From Klenkia taihuensis (GTDB taxonomy: Bacteria > Actinomycetota > Actinomycetes > Mycobacteriales > Geodermatophilaceae): 64,000 nt of DNA. The position numbers were made by a program, and so were the translations under genes. How positions within the stretch are numbered: the stretch's first letter is position 1; each line of letters opens with the position of its first letter. The notes under the pieces are model-generated. The model made no database searches, had not been told where the DNA came from, and worked only from the letters and a program-made list of their open reading frames with translations. Positions 1 through 9,101 of the stretch are shown here, piece by piece. The stretch lies in the NCBI RefSeq assembly GCF_900112525.1, contig NZ_FOMD01000005.1, forward strand, positions 109,963 to 173,962. The letters are read 5' to 3'.

Positions 1-205
1 CGGCATCCGTCACCCCGCCCGGTGGCGACGTCGAGCCGGGGGTGACACGACCCGGCCGGGGTGACAAGGCCCCGCGAGGGTGACCGCTGCAGAACCTCCC
101 GTGCGGACTGCAGGCAGTGACGGACACGCCCGCGAATCACCCGGCGGGGTAGTCCGAGCGCTTGAACCTTCGGCGGCACACTTACCCGGACCACAGGCTG
201 ACCTC

Positions 206-1225
206 GTGACGAGCCCGGCTGGCCTGCCCCGACCACGGCGCGCCGCGCCGGGAGGTCTGGCCGGGCCGGTACCGGTGGCGCTCGCCAAAGCCGTCGAGCA
301 GGTGCCGGCCGCCGACAGCCTTCCTGGAGGCTGCGCGTACGAGCTGAAGTGGGACGGCTTCCGCCTCGTCGTGGTGCGGGAGACGGACGGTGCTCGGCTG
401 TGGTCCCGGCAGGGCAAGGACCTCACGGCTCGCTTCCCCGACATCGCCCGCGCAGCGACCGCCCAACTGTCACCCGGCACCGTCGTCGACGGCGAGGTGG
501 TCATCTGGGCCGACGACCGGCTCGACTTCGGCTTGCTGCAGCGCCGGCTCGTCATCGGCCTGTCCGGTCTGCAGGCGCTGGTCCGCGCGCACCCAGCGTC
601 CCTCGTCGTCTTCGACGTCCTGTCGAACGCCGGCCGCGACGTGCGACGCCTGCCCCTGGTCCAGCGTCGTCGGAGGCTGGAGCGCCTGGCGGCGGACTGG
701 TCACCGCCGATGCAGCTGTGCCCGCAGACCAACGACCGGGACGAAGCACTGACCTGGATGACCGACTACCGGCCCGCCGGCGTGGAGGGCCTCGTGGTCA
801 AGGCCGCCGGCGGTGCATACCTACCCGGCAGGCGGGACTGGCTCAAGGTCAAGTCCCGGGAGACCACCGAGGTCGTCGTCGGCGGCGTCCTCGGCTCCCT
901 GGAGCGACCCAGCCAACTGGTCGCCGGCCGTTACCTCGACGGACAGCTGCGCGTCGTCGGCCGGTCGACCCCGCTGAACCGGGCTCAGTCGGCCGAACTG
1001 GCCGCGGCGCTGACCCCGGCCGACGAGGACCACCCCTGGCCCGAGCGCATCGGCACCGGCGCGTTCGGCGGGGGTCGGCTCTCTGTGCCGATGCTGCGGG
1101 TCGAACCGACCGGGGTGGCCGAGGTGTCCGCCGACGCCGCGCTGACCGCTGGCGTGTTCCGGCACCCGCTGCGGTTCGTGCGGATGCGCCCCGACCTCGG
1201 GCCCGCGGACGTGCCCACCATCTGA
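206..1225 (+). CDS. ATP-dependent DNA ligase (LigC/LigD-ligase type)
   Basis: Seals nicks in DNA through a lysyl-AMP intermediate; actinobacteria use such enzymes in end joining and excision repair. Motif I is ELKWDGFR, with the adenylated lysine near residue 48. A motif IV-like GVEGLVVKA and a motif V-like DWLKVKS follow, then an OB-fold-like C-terminal part, giving about 339 residues, normal for a stand-alone ligase without polymerase or nuclease domains. The frame stays open to a GTG at 80, but those 42 extra residues look non-coding, so the GTG at 206 is preferred. No Ku or primase gene lies beside it, so a role in non-homologous end joining cannot be read from context. Confidence 0.88.
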   Translation: MTSPAGLPRPRRAAPGGLAGPVPVALAKAVEQVPAADSLPGGCAYELKWDGFRLVVVRETDGARLWSRQGKDLTARFPDIARAATAQLSPGTVVDGEVVIWADDRLDFGLLQRRLVIGLSGLQALVRAHPASLVVFDVLSNAGRDVRRLPLVQRRRRLERLAADWSPPMQLCPQTNDRDEALTWMTDYRPAGVEGLVVKAAGGAYLPGRRDWLKVKSRETTEVVVGGVLGSLERPSQLVAGRYLDGQLRVVGRSTPLNRAQSAELAAALTPADEDHPWPERIGTGAFGGGRLSVPMLRVEPTGVAEVSADAALTAGVFRHPLRFVRMRPDLGPADVPTI

Positions 1226-1242
1226 GGACTCGTCCGTCGACG

Positions 1243-1512
1243 TCAGGTCCGTTGAGACCGTCGCCGGGCGCCGGTGCGGGCCGCACCGACAGGACGCAGC
1301 GGAACGTCGTGTGCATGCAGAACGCGTCGTACGGCGGTCTGCGAGCGGTCGACGAGCTCACCGATCTCCCGCAGCGACCGGCCCTGGGTGTAGGCCGTGA
1401 CAATGTAGGCGTCCAGCCGCGCGCGCAGCTCGCGATCCAGGAACCTGCCGTCGACTGAGGTACCGGCGAACTCCGGCTCAGGTGCCAGCTGTGGCCTCGG
1501 CGGATAGACCAT
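1243..1512 (-). CDS. Small helix-turn-helix DNA-binding protein
   Basis: An 89-residue basic protein. The middle segment (LREIGELVDRSQTAVRRVL, about residues 47-65) has the spacing of a helix-turn-helix of the recombinase/resolvase or sigma-region-4 kind, and the segment after it (HDVPLRP) resembles the tail found in small actinobacterial HTH proteins. It lies 17 bases past the convergent ligase gene and just downstream of another minus-strand gene, so it may be cotranscribed with that gene. Its DNA target is unknown. It could also be the surviving DNA-binding tail of an old site-specific recombinase. Confidence 0.6.
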   Translation of the reverse strand: MVYPPRPQLAPEPEFAGTSVDGRFLDRELRARLDAYIVTAYTQGRSLREIGELVDRSQTAVRRVLHAHDVPLRPVGAARTGARRRSQRT

Positions 1513-1521
1513 CGACGTCGC

Positions 1522-2028
1522 TCACTCCCCCGCAGGCCACGGCACCAACGGCGGGACCGGGTCACCCACGTCGCCGACGACCCCGGTGCTGCGGTGCTCA
1601 TGGCTACCGCCGGCGTGGGCGATGGCGGCGAGCAGCAGAGCCAGGCGCGGCCGGTCCAGGCCTGCGGCGAGGTCGCCGAGGGCCACCGGCTGACCTTCGG
1701 CGAGGGATGCGGCTGCGCGCAGCAGACGCAGCTGGCCGGCCGACCCCACGATCCGCCCTTGCCGGACCGCCGCGTCCAGGTCTGTCCAGGCGACCTGCGC
1801 CCAGCCGATGCCGGCGGGCCGGCCTGTCGGTGGTCCTGCGGGGTCGTCGTCGTAGTCCACGGCGATCAGCTCCGCGCCGGCAAGGGTGGGCAACCAGTAG
1901 CCGTCGTTGACCAGCAACAGCACGGCGGCCTCGGCGCTGTAGTCACCAACCGCGACGCGCAGCAGCGCGTTCTGCAGGTCGACAGGGTCCAGGTCGACCG
2001 CGCGAGGCGGGAACAGCACGGTCCTCAC
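1522..2028 (-). CDS. Hypothetical protein
   Basis: I do not recognise this 168-residue protein. The start is taken as the GTG at 2028, because GAGGAG lies just upstream on the minus strand and the N-terminus (VRTVLFPPRAVDLDP) reads well from there; the frame continues upstream to 2061. The first two thirds are mixed alpha/beta, with a hydrophobic AEAAVLLLVNDGYWLP segment and an acidic AVDYDDDP turn; the rest is alanine- and leucine-rich and probably helical. There is no signal peptide or membrane span. It is followed 9 bases later by the small HTH gene, which may form a pair with it. Confidence 0.5.
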   Translation of the reverse strand: MRTVLFPPRAVDLDPVDLQNALLRVAVGDYSAEAAVLLLVNDGYWLPTLAGAELIAVDYDDDPAGPPTGRPAGIGWAQVAWTDLDAAVRQGRIVGSAGQLRLLRAAASLAEGQPVALGDLAAGLDRPRLALLLAAIAHAGGSHEHRSTGVVGDVGDPVPPLVPWPAGE

Positions 2029-2130
2029 TGCTCCTCGTGATCGACAGGACTGGCGGCCCACGAGTGTGCCCGCCGCTGGGGCTCCTCGGCGGGGGTGTCA
2101 CCCACGGGGGTCAACGCGCAACCGGTCAGA

Positions 2131-2481
2131 TCATCCAGCCGGCGGACGACCCGCGGTGCGCTGAACTGCCCCCTGCCAGACCCAGCAGCGCAATGTCTCG
2201 GTCCCGACGTCCACCTCGACCCCTACGGCGTCGTCGGTCCATCGCCTGACCCGGACCGGGCAGCGGATGTCGGCGTCGCCGAAGCGCAGCCAGGCAAGCC
2301 CCCACATCGTCGCCCGCTCGGGGGCGATGGATACAGCCTGGTTGTCGAGATCGAGCTGCTCCTCCGTCAGGCTCTGCAGCCGCCCCTGCAGGCGGATCTC
2401 CTGTAGCCGGCGTTCCTGCCCACGCCGTGCACCGGCGTCTGGATAACGACGGTTCGTCCCCACCTGGACAGATTCGCACAT
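2131..2481 (-). CDS. Hypothetical protein, beta-rich, 116 aa
   Basis: Unrecognised. The ATG at 2481 was chosen because the upstream part of the open frame overlaps the divergent nuclease gene and has no coding character. Residues about 25-50 (LQEIRLQGRLQSLTEEQLDL) look helical; the rest alternates short hydrophobic strands with acidic turns (VRRWTDDAVGVEVDV) and has a tryptophan-rich end (CWVWQG). It is divergent from the large nuclease-domain gene, so the two may share a promoter region around 2500-2700. No functional claim can be made. Confidence 0.4.
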   Translation of the reverse strand: MCESVQVGTNRRYPDAGARRGQERRLQEIRLQGRLQSLTEEQLDLDNQAVSIAPERATMWGLAWLRFGDADIRCPVRVRRWTDDAVGVEVDVGTETLRCWVWQGAVQRTAGRPPAG

Positions 2482-2718
2482 GCGTTCGATAGTTGCCGAG
2501 ACGGCCGCGCCGTGCGGGGCTGAGAACCTGTATCGGGGTGTCCTCGTCGTGGGTCCCGGCGGGCCAACCCTGATGGCCTGACAACCAGGAGTTGCACGCC
2601 AATCCGGGTCACCTTGACGCGCGTCAGACTTGGCGTGTGCACAGACAGGCGCGGTGATAGCCGCCCGATGGGTGCGCGATGCGGGTTTCCTGTCGGTGAG
2701 CACCGCAATGATGGGCGC

Positions 2719-4395
2719 GTGCTGGATTGGGCTGCGTATGACCCGGCGAAGGTGGAACGCGTCGCCAAGATCCTCGTCCGGGAGGCCTGCGGCGCGACCG
2801 GTATCGATGGCAGCGGTGGAGACCTCGCGCAGGACCTTCGGCACGACGGCCCAGACGGGCTGACCATCTACGAGGTCAAGTCCTTCGCCAAGCGGCTGAC
2901 GTCTAAGCAGAAGCGGCAGATCAAGGCCTCGCTGGCGCGCGCGGTCGAGCTCCATGAGCCGTTCAGCTGGGTCCTGGTTATCCCGCTGGACCCGACCACG
3001 GCGGAGCTGGACTGGTTCTACAAGCTGAAGTCGGAGTTCTCCGACGTCGTCTTGGAATGGTTCGGCTTGGACTGGCTCGACGGCAAGGTCGCCGGCCGGG
3101 AAAGCCTGATCAGCTACGTCGAGGGAGCGAACTACACGCTGCTGCGGCGCGCCCTACAGGCCGGTGCTGAACGCGAAGCGCTCGCGACCGGCAACGACTA
3201 CCTGGCCCGGCTGAATTCTCTGCACGACCTCGGAGACACCATCTCGCCTCACTGGCGGCTCGAGGTCGGCGACAGCCCGTGGGGCCCAGCGACCACCCTC
3301 ACCGCGCAGCGCGAGGACGCCCCCACCGAAGACCCCGTTGAACTCACCCCACGCTTCCGGTTCCCCGGTGAGGACCCCGAGGCTGTCGAGGCCCACGAGC
3401 GGCTGCTGCGCTGGTTCCGTTTAGGCGGCGACGTGGAAATCCCGGGCCGGTTCGTCGAAGAGGTGCGCGTCACCGCGGCCTCGGAGGCGACCCAGCGGCT
3501 GCTCGGCGAGCCCAGCCGCCAGGTGAGCCAGCTGCGCCTGATCAGCATCCCCAACAACACCGGCCTGCCGCTCCGCGGCACCCTGGTCCTTGAGCGGCCC
3601 GGAGTCACCGACACCGTGTCGGTGCCATTCGCCTTCACCCAGCGGGTCGGCGGGCACAGCGGGTCCACGCTGACCGGCACCGATGACAGTGGGCTGCTCG
3701 AGGGCACCCTGGAGCTGGTCGAGGAGGGCGAGGGCACCGCCACCGGCTCGCTGACCCTCAGCCTCAAGCCGCTGGCCAGCTCCTACCCCCACGACGCGCT
3801 GCCCGGCCTGCGGCTGGTGGCCTTCGCCCGCAGCGGGGACACCCTGTCCTTGCGCCGCGGACCGGTGCCGTTCATGTCCTGCGGAGCGGCCGGCAACGCC
3901 CCCGAGGGCATCCCCGAGCTGTACCAGCTCGTGCAGGCACTAGAGGTGCTGCAGGGCCATCTGGGCACCCTGGTCCCCATTCCGGCGGAGCTGCCTACCG
4001 ACCAGGAGGCCCGGGAGCTGCTGGCGATGGCCGCTGCCCTCAGCGGCACCCCGGGCCAACTGCCCTACGACGGGCTGAGCGCACCGCTGACCGCCGGGAC
4101 GATCCGGGCCTTTTTGGACTCGGTGCCACCTGGACCGGGGGTCATCTACGCCGCCCCGGACAGCTTCACCGTCACCCTCGACGGCCACACGTACAAGGTG
4201 CCCGGTCTGGCCCTCTGGTCACCCTCGGTCGACCTGACCAACCGTGACGAGCTCGAGGCCCTCGCCGCCGCCGATAATGTCGAGGCCGTCGCAAGGTTCA
4301 CCTGCACGGAGGGCAAGAAGGTCTTCATGATCCGGGCAGCTGACCAGCTAGGTCCGGAGTACCGGCCCATCGTCGGTCTGCCTTCCGCCGGCTGA
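2719..4395 (+). CDS. Large protein with N-terminal PD-(D/E)XK (Mrr-like) nuclease motif
   Basis: About 558 residues from the GTG at 2719; the frame opens at 2614 but the first 35 residues look non-coding. Residues 1-60 carry GGDLAQDLRHDG followed by TIYEVKSF, a D-(X)n-E-X-K arrangement (D46, E52, K54) typical of restriction-endonuclease-fold and Mrr-like domains. Helical and then beta-rich regions without recognisable motifs follow (about residues 130-550), possibly for target recognition or protein contact. No methylase or helicase neighbours it, so this is a solitary defence-type nuclease candidate rather than part of an evident restriction-modification pair. The catalytic assignment is inference from the motif. 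Confidence 0.6.
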   Translation: MLDWAAYDPAKVERVAKILVREACGATGIDGSGGDLAQDLRHDGPDGLTIYEVKSFAKRLTSKQKRQIKASLARAVELHEPFSWVLVIPLDPTTAELDWFYKLKSEFSDVVLEWFGLDWLDGKVAGRESLISYVEGANYTLLRRALQAGAEREALATGNDYLARLNSLHDLGDTISPHWRLEVGDSPWGPATTLTAQREDAPTEDPVELTPRFRFPGEDPEAVEAHERLLRWFRLGGDVEIPGRFVEEVRVTAASEATQRLLGEPSRQVSQLRLISIPNNTGLPLRGTLVLERPGVTDTVSVPFAFTQRVGGHSGSTLTGTDDSGLLEGTLELVEEGEGTATGSLTLSLKPLASSYPHDALPGLRLVAFARSGDTLSLRRGPVPFMSCGAAGNAPEGIPELYQLVQALEVLQGHLGTLVPIPAELPTDQEARELLAMAAALSGTPGQLPYDGLSAPLTAGTIRAFLDSVPPGPGVIYAAPDSFTVTLDGHTYKVPGLALWSPSVDLTNRDELEALAAADNVEAVARFTCTEGKKVFMIRAADQLGPEYRPIVGLPSAG

Positions 4396-4649
4396 CCGTT
4401 GCGGGGGCACGCCGTCGTGGTTGCCCTCCGGCAAGACTGGCAGGCAGGCGCAGCCCGCCGTGCAGGTAGTGGAGGGCACGCAGCAGCTCCCGCTCGACCA
4501 ACCTGCCGGAGTGCCGGTGGCTGCCGTGCCGCTGCAGCAGGTCGTGGCCCGTCAGGTGCCTCGGGCGAGCGGTAGTGCGTCGAGGGGCTTTTGCTCGCCG
4601 ATGAGGCGACTGGCGGGCCACGGGGGCTCTTAGACCATCGAAGGATCAT

Positions 4650-7600
4650 TCATCGCCGCGAACGGCGGAAAAGGACCTCCGCCGTTCGCGGGGGCAGGTC
4701 CTCCTCCACCTCGGCATCGTGGTTGGCGAGGATCCGCGCGACGAAGGCGTCGGCCTCAGCACTGTTGCCGAGGGCATCGCACGCTGCGACCAGGTCCAGC
4801 AGGGGCACGTCCTCGTACGTCCCTGACCGGAGGGCTACCTGCGCCGCGGCGATGGCCCGCTCAGGCTCTCCGTTGCCGAGGTGGTGGGTGGACACGACAT
4901 GGGCGACGTCGACGATGACCGCGGCGAGTTCGAGGTCCATCCTGTTGCCGTCGTCGAGCAGCCAGCCGTATCCGCCCACACCGCGAACACGCATGTCCGG
5001 GAGCTCGAACGGGCGGCCCCGGACCAGGTCCAGCGCCGCGTGCAGATCTGTGATCCCGTCAGCGCCGCGGGCCAGCCCCCGGGCGCGCAGACGCCGGAAC
5101 AGGTCCGCGTCCACGAGCGCACCCTTGATGCGGTACCGGCCGCCGGCAGCTGCGGTCAGCCCGGAGGGCAGGAAAGCATCACCGTCCTCGTCCGTCCCGA
5201 GCCAGGTGCGGACGACGGAGATGGACTGGCGGACCTTCGTCTTGCCGATGACGTCGGGCTCGTCCGGCCAGAGTGCCGTGGCGTACTGCTCGCTCGTCGC
5301 GCCATCCGGGCGTGTCGCGAGGTAGGCGATCACCTCGGTGTAGAACTGGCGCCTCGGGTTCCGCTCCGGCAGGCGTCCCTGTGCCTCGACACGCACCGGC
5401 CCGAGGATGGTCAGCTTGGGACGACCGGACCGCGGGTTATTCCAGTGGGCGAGGTCGCGGTCGAGGTTCGGGTCCCCTGACGCGGCTGCTTCGCGTCGTG
5501 CCGGCGTGGTCGCGGGTGCGAGCACGTGGACGTCGGGCGAGGTGGTCGCTGCGGTGGCCAGGTAGGCGTCGTCCGGTAGAGGCAGGACCGAGTCGACGAG
5601 ACCCTCGACCACCTGTGGGCGGCTGCCCCTCGTCTCGTCGGCTGGCTCGCCGTCCCCCCAGTGCCCGGCTGCGACCGGGCTGCCGGCGTCCCCGGGCGAG
5701 GGCGCGTGGTCCGGCAGACCAGCCGCGTGCGCGAGCAGCTGGGCCAGCGGAGCAGCCTCGTCGATCGGCATCTGATGCGCCACGACTTCGAGCCCCAGCT
5801 CGGGAACGGCCAGGACGCCGGCGTCGTCGATGGTCGCCCGCAGCCCTGGACCCCCTGCGTTCGTCGCCATGACGAGGGCGAGACCAGTGCGGTGACCGAT
5901 GCCGGCCAGGGTGTCCTCGAGCTGCAGCGTCTCCGCGGAGTCGTCGCCAAGCAAAAGGACCCGCGGCGCCCAGGCGTCGGGCTCGATGTCGTCGACACGG
6001 GCGCGCAACGCATCCGTCGCTCCGTCGGTGGCGGCCGCGCGGCGATCAGCGAGAAGCCTGCCGAACTGGGTCACCGCGTGATCCCCGCTGTCGTGCAGCC
6101 GGAGACGATCGGGGTTCAGCTGGCTCAGCTCGTCGCCGACGCCCACTGCGTCCACCAGGAGCATCTCGGACCAGGTGTTGTGGGCGAGCTCGGCGGCGAT
6201 GTACCGGAGCAGGTCGGCCGCCCGTTGGGGGTCCCCCGCTATCCGGAGCACGCCCGCCTGCTCGAGGTCGAGGAGCCAGTGGTCCCCCGTCCGTGAGCGC
6301 CCCACCGATACGAGGCCGGGGAACGGTGCAGGGCCTCGCCCGCCTCGGTGATGATCAGGTGTATGCGCCTCCCGGCTCAGGGACCAGCGCGTACCTGCCG
6401 CGTCCGCGACCCACGGTGCCGGGGCGGCATGCATCGGTTCCGCGAGCCGCACCAGCACGGCCTCCGCCGACACGCTCACCGCCAGGATCTCGGGGAGCGC
6501 CGTGGAGGTGCGGTCGCGCCGGGCCAGGCTTCTCAACGCCCTGTCGAGGAAGGCGACGTCGACGCCCTCTGAAGCCACCAGCGAGCGTTCGACCGCGGCG
6601 AGGTGGGGTGGCGGCACCGGGACTGCCCGGCCCGGACGACGATGCCGGAACTGACGCCGGCGGTACCTCTGGAGGGCCAGGAAGGACACCGCCCCGAGCA
6701 CAGATGCGACGCCGGCCGCCGCGGCGACCACCGCGCCGCTGTCGACCTCGGATTCGGACGCCGTCCCTCCGTCGGACGGCGCTGTCGTGCCCGGAGCTGA
6801 CGAAGGGGTCGGTCTTGGGGCCACTGACGTCGGCGTCGGCGGAACGGCTGTCGGAGATGCCGGGGGGCTAGGGGTCGAGGTCGGCGGGGCGGACGAGGGC
6901 GTGCCCTCGCTGGGCGGCGCTGGTGCGCTGTCACTCGGACCCGGGGCCGGATCTTCGGGATCAGGGAGGCCTGGAACTGTGAGTGTCCAGCCTGGATGGA
7001 TAAGGTCCGGGTCGTCGAAGACCTCTCCCCCGGGCTCGGTCCGCCCGGCGTTGGCCTCCCACACACTCGGCCAGGTCGCGCCGTCCCCGTGGGCGTCCTC
7101 TGCGATGGTCCAGAGGCTGTCGCCTGGCTCGACCACGATGTCGACAGCGGGGGCGTCCTCTACAGGCGCCTCGGCTGTGCTCAGCCCGACGGCGTCACCC
7201 GGGAAGGCGAGGGCCGTGCCCGGGACGATGTGGTTGTCCGGCCCGATGCGCCCCTCGTTGAGCGCGACGATCTCCGGATAGCGAAGAGGGTCACCGAGGT
7301 GCTTGTCGGCAAGCGCCCACAGGGTGTCGCGGCGCTGCACTACGTACTCGGGTCCGGTTCCTGCGTCAGCCACGGGCGCTGTCCGAGCCGCCTCCGGCGG
7401 AGCCTGCTGGGAGACCGCCACGGCCGCAGCGGCGACCGGCAGAGGGGGCCGGGCCGTCGCCGAGGATGCGGCGAGCGGTGCCGCCGTACCGGACACGCTC
7501 AGCCCGACGACCACCATTGCCAGCAGAGCAGCTACCGGGCCCTGCACACCGGCCAGTCCGGGTAGCCGAGGCGCAGGGCGTGAGCGGATGAGTGCCCAGA

Positions 7601-7838
7601 CCTCCGCGGCGGTCGCGAGGGTGAAGACCAGCCAGCAGAACCACGCCCCCGCCGCGAGGACGGCACGCAGTACCTGGCCGTCGTCCCGCGAAGTGAGCAC
7701 CGCACCGACCTCGTGGACCGACGGCGCCGCCATCGGGCCGAGGCCGAGGAACACGAGGAGAAAGGGCACGCCGGCGACGACCCCGAACAGCAGCGCCAGG
7801 GCACCGAGTCCCCGCATGACCCTGGCGATGGTGGTCAT
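4650..7838 (-). CDS. LysM and BTAD domain membrane protein of the Tad locus
   Basis: A 1062-residue fusion. Three membrane spans lie at about residues 13-33, 57-83 and 98-118. Two LysM-type repeats follow at about 165-213 (YVVQRRDTLWALADKHLG) and 233-290 (VVEPGDSLWTIAEDAHG). Then come a Pro/Ser/Thr-rich linker to about 360, another span near 368-388, a long cytoplasmic region, and a C-terminal SARP-type bacterial transcriptional activation domain (about 820-1050, including ATSEQYATALWPDEPD). LysM binds peptidoglycan and BTAD is usually regulatory, so this could link wall state to gene expression or scaffold the pilus machine; that is inference. It is the last gene of the Tad operon and overlaps the preceding TadG-like gene by 4 bases. 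Confidence 0.82.
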   Translation of the reverse strand: MTTIARVMRGLGALALLFGVVAGVPFLLVFLGLGPMAAPSVHEVGAVLTSRDDGQVLRAVLAAGAWFCWLVFTLATAAEVWALIRSRPAPRLPGLAGVQGPVAALLAMVVVGLSVSGTAAPLAASSATARPPLPVAAAAVAVSQQAPPEAARTAPVADAGTGPEYVVQRRDTLWALADKHLGDPLRYPEIVALNEGRIGPDNHIVPGTALAFPGDAVGLSTAEAPVEDAPAVDIVVEPGDSLWTIAEDAHGDGATWPSVWEANAGRTEPGGEVFDDPDLIHPGWTLTVPGLPDPEDPAPGPSDSAPAPPSEGTPSSAPPTSTPSPPASPTAVPPTPTSVAPRPTPSSAPGTTAPSDGGTASESEVDSGAVVAAAAGVASVLGAVSFLALQRYRRRQFRHRRPGRAVPVPPPHLAAVERSLVASEGVDVAFLDRALRSLARRDRTSTALPEILAVSVSAEAVLVRLAEPMHAAPAPWVADAAGTRWSLSREAHTPDHHRGGRGPAPFPGLVSVGRSRTGDHWLLDLEQAGVLRIAGDPQRAADLLRYIAAELAHNTWSEMLLVDAVGVGDELSQLNPDRLRLHDSGDHAVTQFGRLLADRRAAATDGATDALRARVDDIEPDAWAPRVLLLGDDSAETLQLEDTLAGIGHRTGLALVMATNAGGPGLRATIDDAGVLAVPELGLEVVAHQMPIDEAAPLAQLLAHAAGLPDHAPSPGDAGSPVAAGHWGDGEPADETRGSRPQVVEGLVDSVLPLPDDAYLATAATTSPDVHVLAPATTPARREAAASGDPNLDRDLAHWNNPRSGRPKLTILGPVRVEAQGRLPERNPRRQFYTEVIAYLATRPDGATSEQYATALWPDEPDVIGKTKVRQSISVVRTWLGTDEDGDAFLPSGLTAAAGGRYRIKGALVDADLFRRLRARGLARGADGITDLHAALDLVRGRPFELPDMRVRGVGGYGWLLDDGNRMDLELAAVIVDVAHVVSTHHLGNGEPERAIAAAQVALRSGTYEDVPLLDLVAACDALGNSAEADAFVARILANHDAEVEEDLPPRTAEVLFRRSRR

Positions 7839-8239
7839 CGGACCGGCTCCCCGTCGACGAGACCCACTTCGAGCTGAGCACTGTGCGTGCGGGTCTGGCG
7901 GACCGGCAGGCCGAGCAGCGGCGTCGAGTCCGTGACGGTGACGGTCACCTCGACCAACCCCGGCCCCTGCACGCGGACCGACCCACTGGCCCCGGTCTGC
8001 CTCAGGTAGGCATCCGCGGCAGCGACAGCCAACTGGGTGTCTCGTGAGCCGCCGGTCGGCACCGGTCCCACCGCAATGGCAGCAGCCCTGGCCGCTTCGG
8101 CGGAGGCGCTGTCGGCCCTGTTGGCTGCCTGGATGTTGGCGCCGGCATCAACCAGCGCAGTCACGACGATGCCTGCGACGAGGACGACGGAGCAGAACAG
8201 CACCGACACCGACCCCCGCTCGTCCCGCGTCGGGTTCAT
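7835..8239 (-). CDS. TadG-like pseudopilin/helicase-secretion neighbour protein (Rv3654c-like)
   Basis: A 134-residue protein starting MNPTRDERGSVSVLF. The ERGSVS motif precedes a single N-terminal span (about residues 12-32), as in TadE/TadG proteins cleaved at a prepilin-like site. The outer part has RADSASAEAARAAA, a pattern typical of these minor pilins, and a small beta domain. It probably acts at the membrane in pilus assembly or anchoring. ATGA-type overlaps with both neighbours indicate translational coupling within the Tad operon. Confidence 0.75.
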   Translation of the reverse strand: MNPTRDERGSVSVLFCSVVLVAGIVVTALVDAGANIQAANRADSASAEAARAAAIAVGPVPTGGSRDTQLAVAAADAYLRQTGASGSVRVQGPGLVEVTVTVTDSTPLLGLPVRQTRTHSAQLEVGLVDGEPVR

Positions 8240-8664
8240 GAGGTGCCTCGCGTCGGGTCCACCGGACTGGCCGCGACGTCGTCCAACGTGCGCGACCCGG
8301 GTAGCCCCGCGAAGCCGATGTCGGACAGGTCGACGGTGCAGCCGACGCGTACGGACACCGAGGCTCCGTCCCCGGGGGCTGCCGAGAACTTGGACGTGTC
8401 GACGTCGACCGTGATGGAGCGGCAGTGCAGCTCCCTGTCGTCCAGGGCCTGCGTGGCGGCCAGCGTGGCCGCCGTCTGCGCAGCGGCGGGCGACCGTGCG
8501 ACCGATGCCTCTCGCGCAGCGATGCCGGCTACGCCGGTGATGCGGTTCCCGGCCAGCGCCACCCGGGCGCCGGCCACCACGAGTGCGAGCACGAGGAACG
8601 CGACAGGGAGCAGGATGGCAAGTTCGACCGACTCCGATCCGCGTTCGCCTCGGGGTCTGGTCAT
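8236..8664 (-). CDS. TadE-family pilus assembly protein
   Basis: 142 residues with the TadE signature: a charged N-terminus ending in GERGSESVELA, then a hydrophobic helix (about 13-35) followed by ALAGNRITGVAGIAAREAS. Two cysteines in the outer domain (around residues 80 and 108) could form a disulphide. TadE-like minor pilins are processed by prepilin peptidase and needed for Flp pilus assembly. The gene overlaps both neighbours by 4 bases and is the middle one of three consecutive TadE/G-like genes. Confidence 0.8.
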   Translation of the reverse strand: MTRPRGERGSESVELAILLPVAFLVLALVVAGARVALAGNRITGVAGIAAREASVARSPAAAQTAATLAATQALDDRELHCRSITVDVDTSKFSAAPGDGASVSVRVGCTVDLSDIGFAGLPGSRTLDDVAASPVDPTRGTS

Positions 8665-9089
8665 GGGTTCTCCGAAGTCGTGAACCGCTCGAGTCCTTGC
8701 GCGACGGCCACGTCGACGACGGGGACGAAGCCCGGCAGCGGGATCACGTTCGGGACGTCGGCCACGACGTGCACCGTCACCGACGTGGCAGTCCGCGCCT
8801 CGTCGACCCGGTAGTCGGTGATGGTGCCGGTGCCCAGGCCCGCCAGGTACGCCTCGGCTGCGCTCCGGCCGGCGCCAGCTGGGGCGTCGTCCAGGCTCCC
8901 GGCGCGGGCCCCGGCTGCGGCGGCTGCCTCGGCGGCGTCGTGGGCGAAGTACCAGAGCCCGAGCTGCGGGCCGGCCAGCAGCACCATGACGAGGACCGGG
9001 AAGAGCACGGCGAACTCGACGCTCGACGAGCCACGCTCAACCCGTGGATCGGCGCCACCGCGCCGTCCTCCCCGGAACCCGATCCTCAT
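8661..9089 (-). CDS. TadE-family pilus assembly protein
   Basis: 142 residues. A basic leader (MRIGFRGGRRGG) leads to ERGSSSVEFAVLFPVLVMV, the classic TadE processing site and membrane helix, then FAHDAAEAAAAAGARAGS. It is paralogous in layout to the next gene and probably forms part of the same minor-pilin complex. It lies 12 bases downstream of the Flp-like pilin gene and overlaps the following TadE gene by 4 bases. Confidence 0.8.
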   Translation of the reverse strand: MRIGFRGGRRGGADPRVERGSSSVEFAVLFPVLVMVLLAGPQLGLWYFAHDAAEAAAAAGARAGSLDDAPAGAGRSAAEAYLAGLGTGTITDYRVDEARTATSVTVHVVADVPNVIPLPGFVPVVDVAVAQGLERFTTSENP

Positions 9090-9101
9090 GGTGCGTTGCG
9101 C

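Noticed and set aside
4325..4621. 98-codon minus-strand frame downstream of the nuclease-domain gene
   Set aside because: It largely overlaps the 3' end of the nuclease-domain gene and its remaining part has no recognisable domain; a remnant is possible but unsupported.
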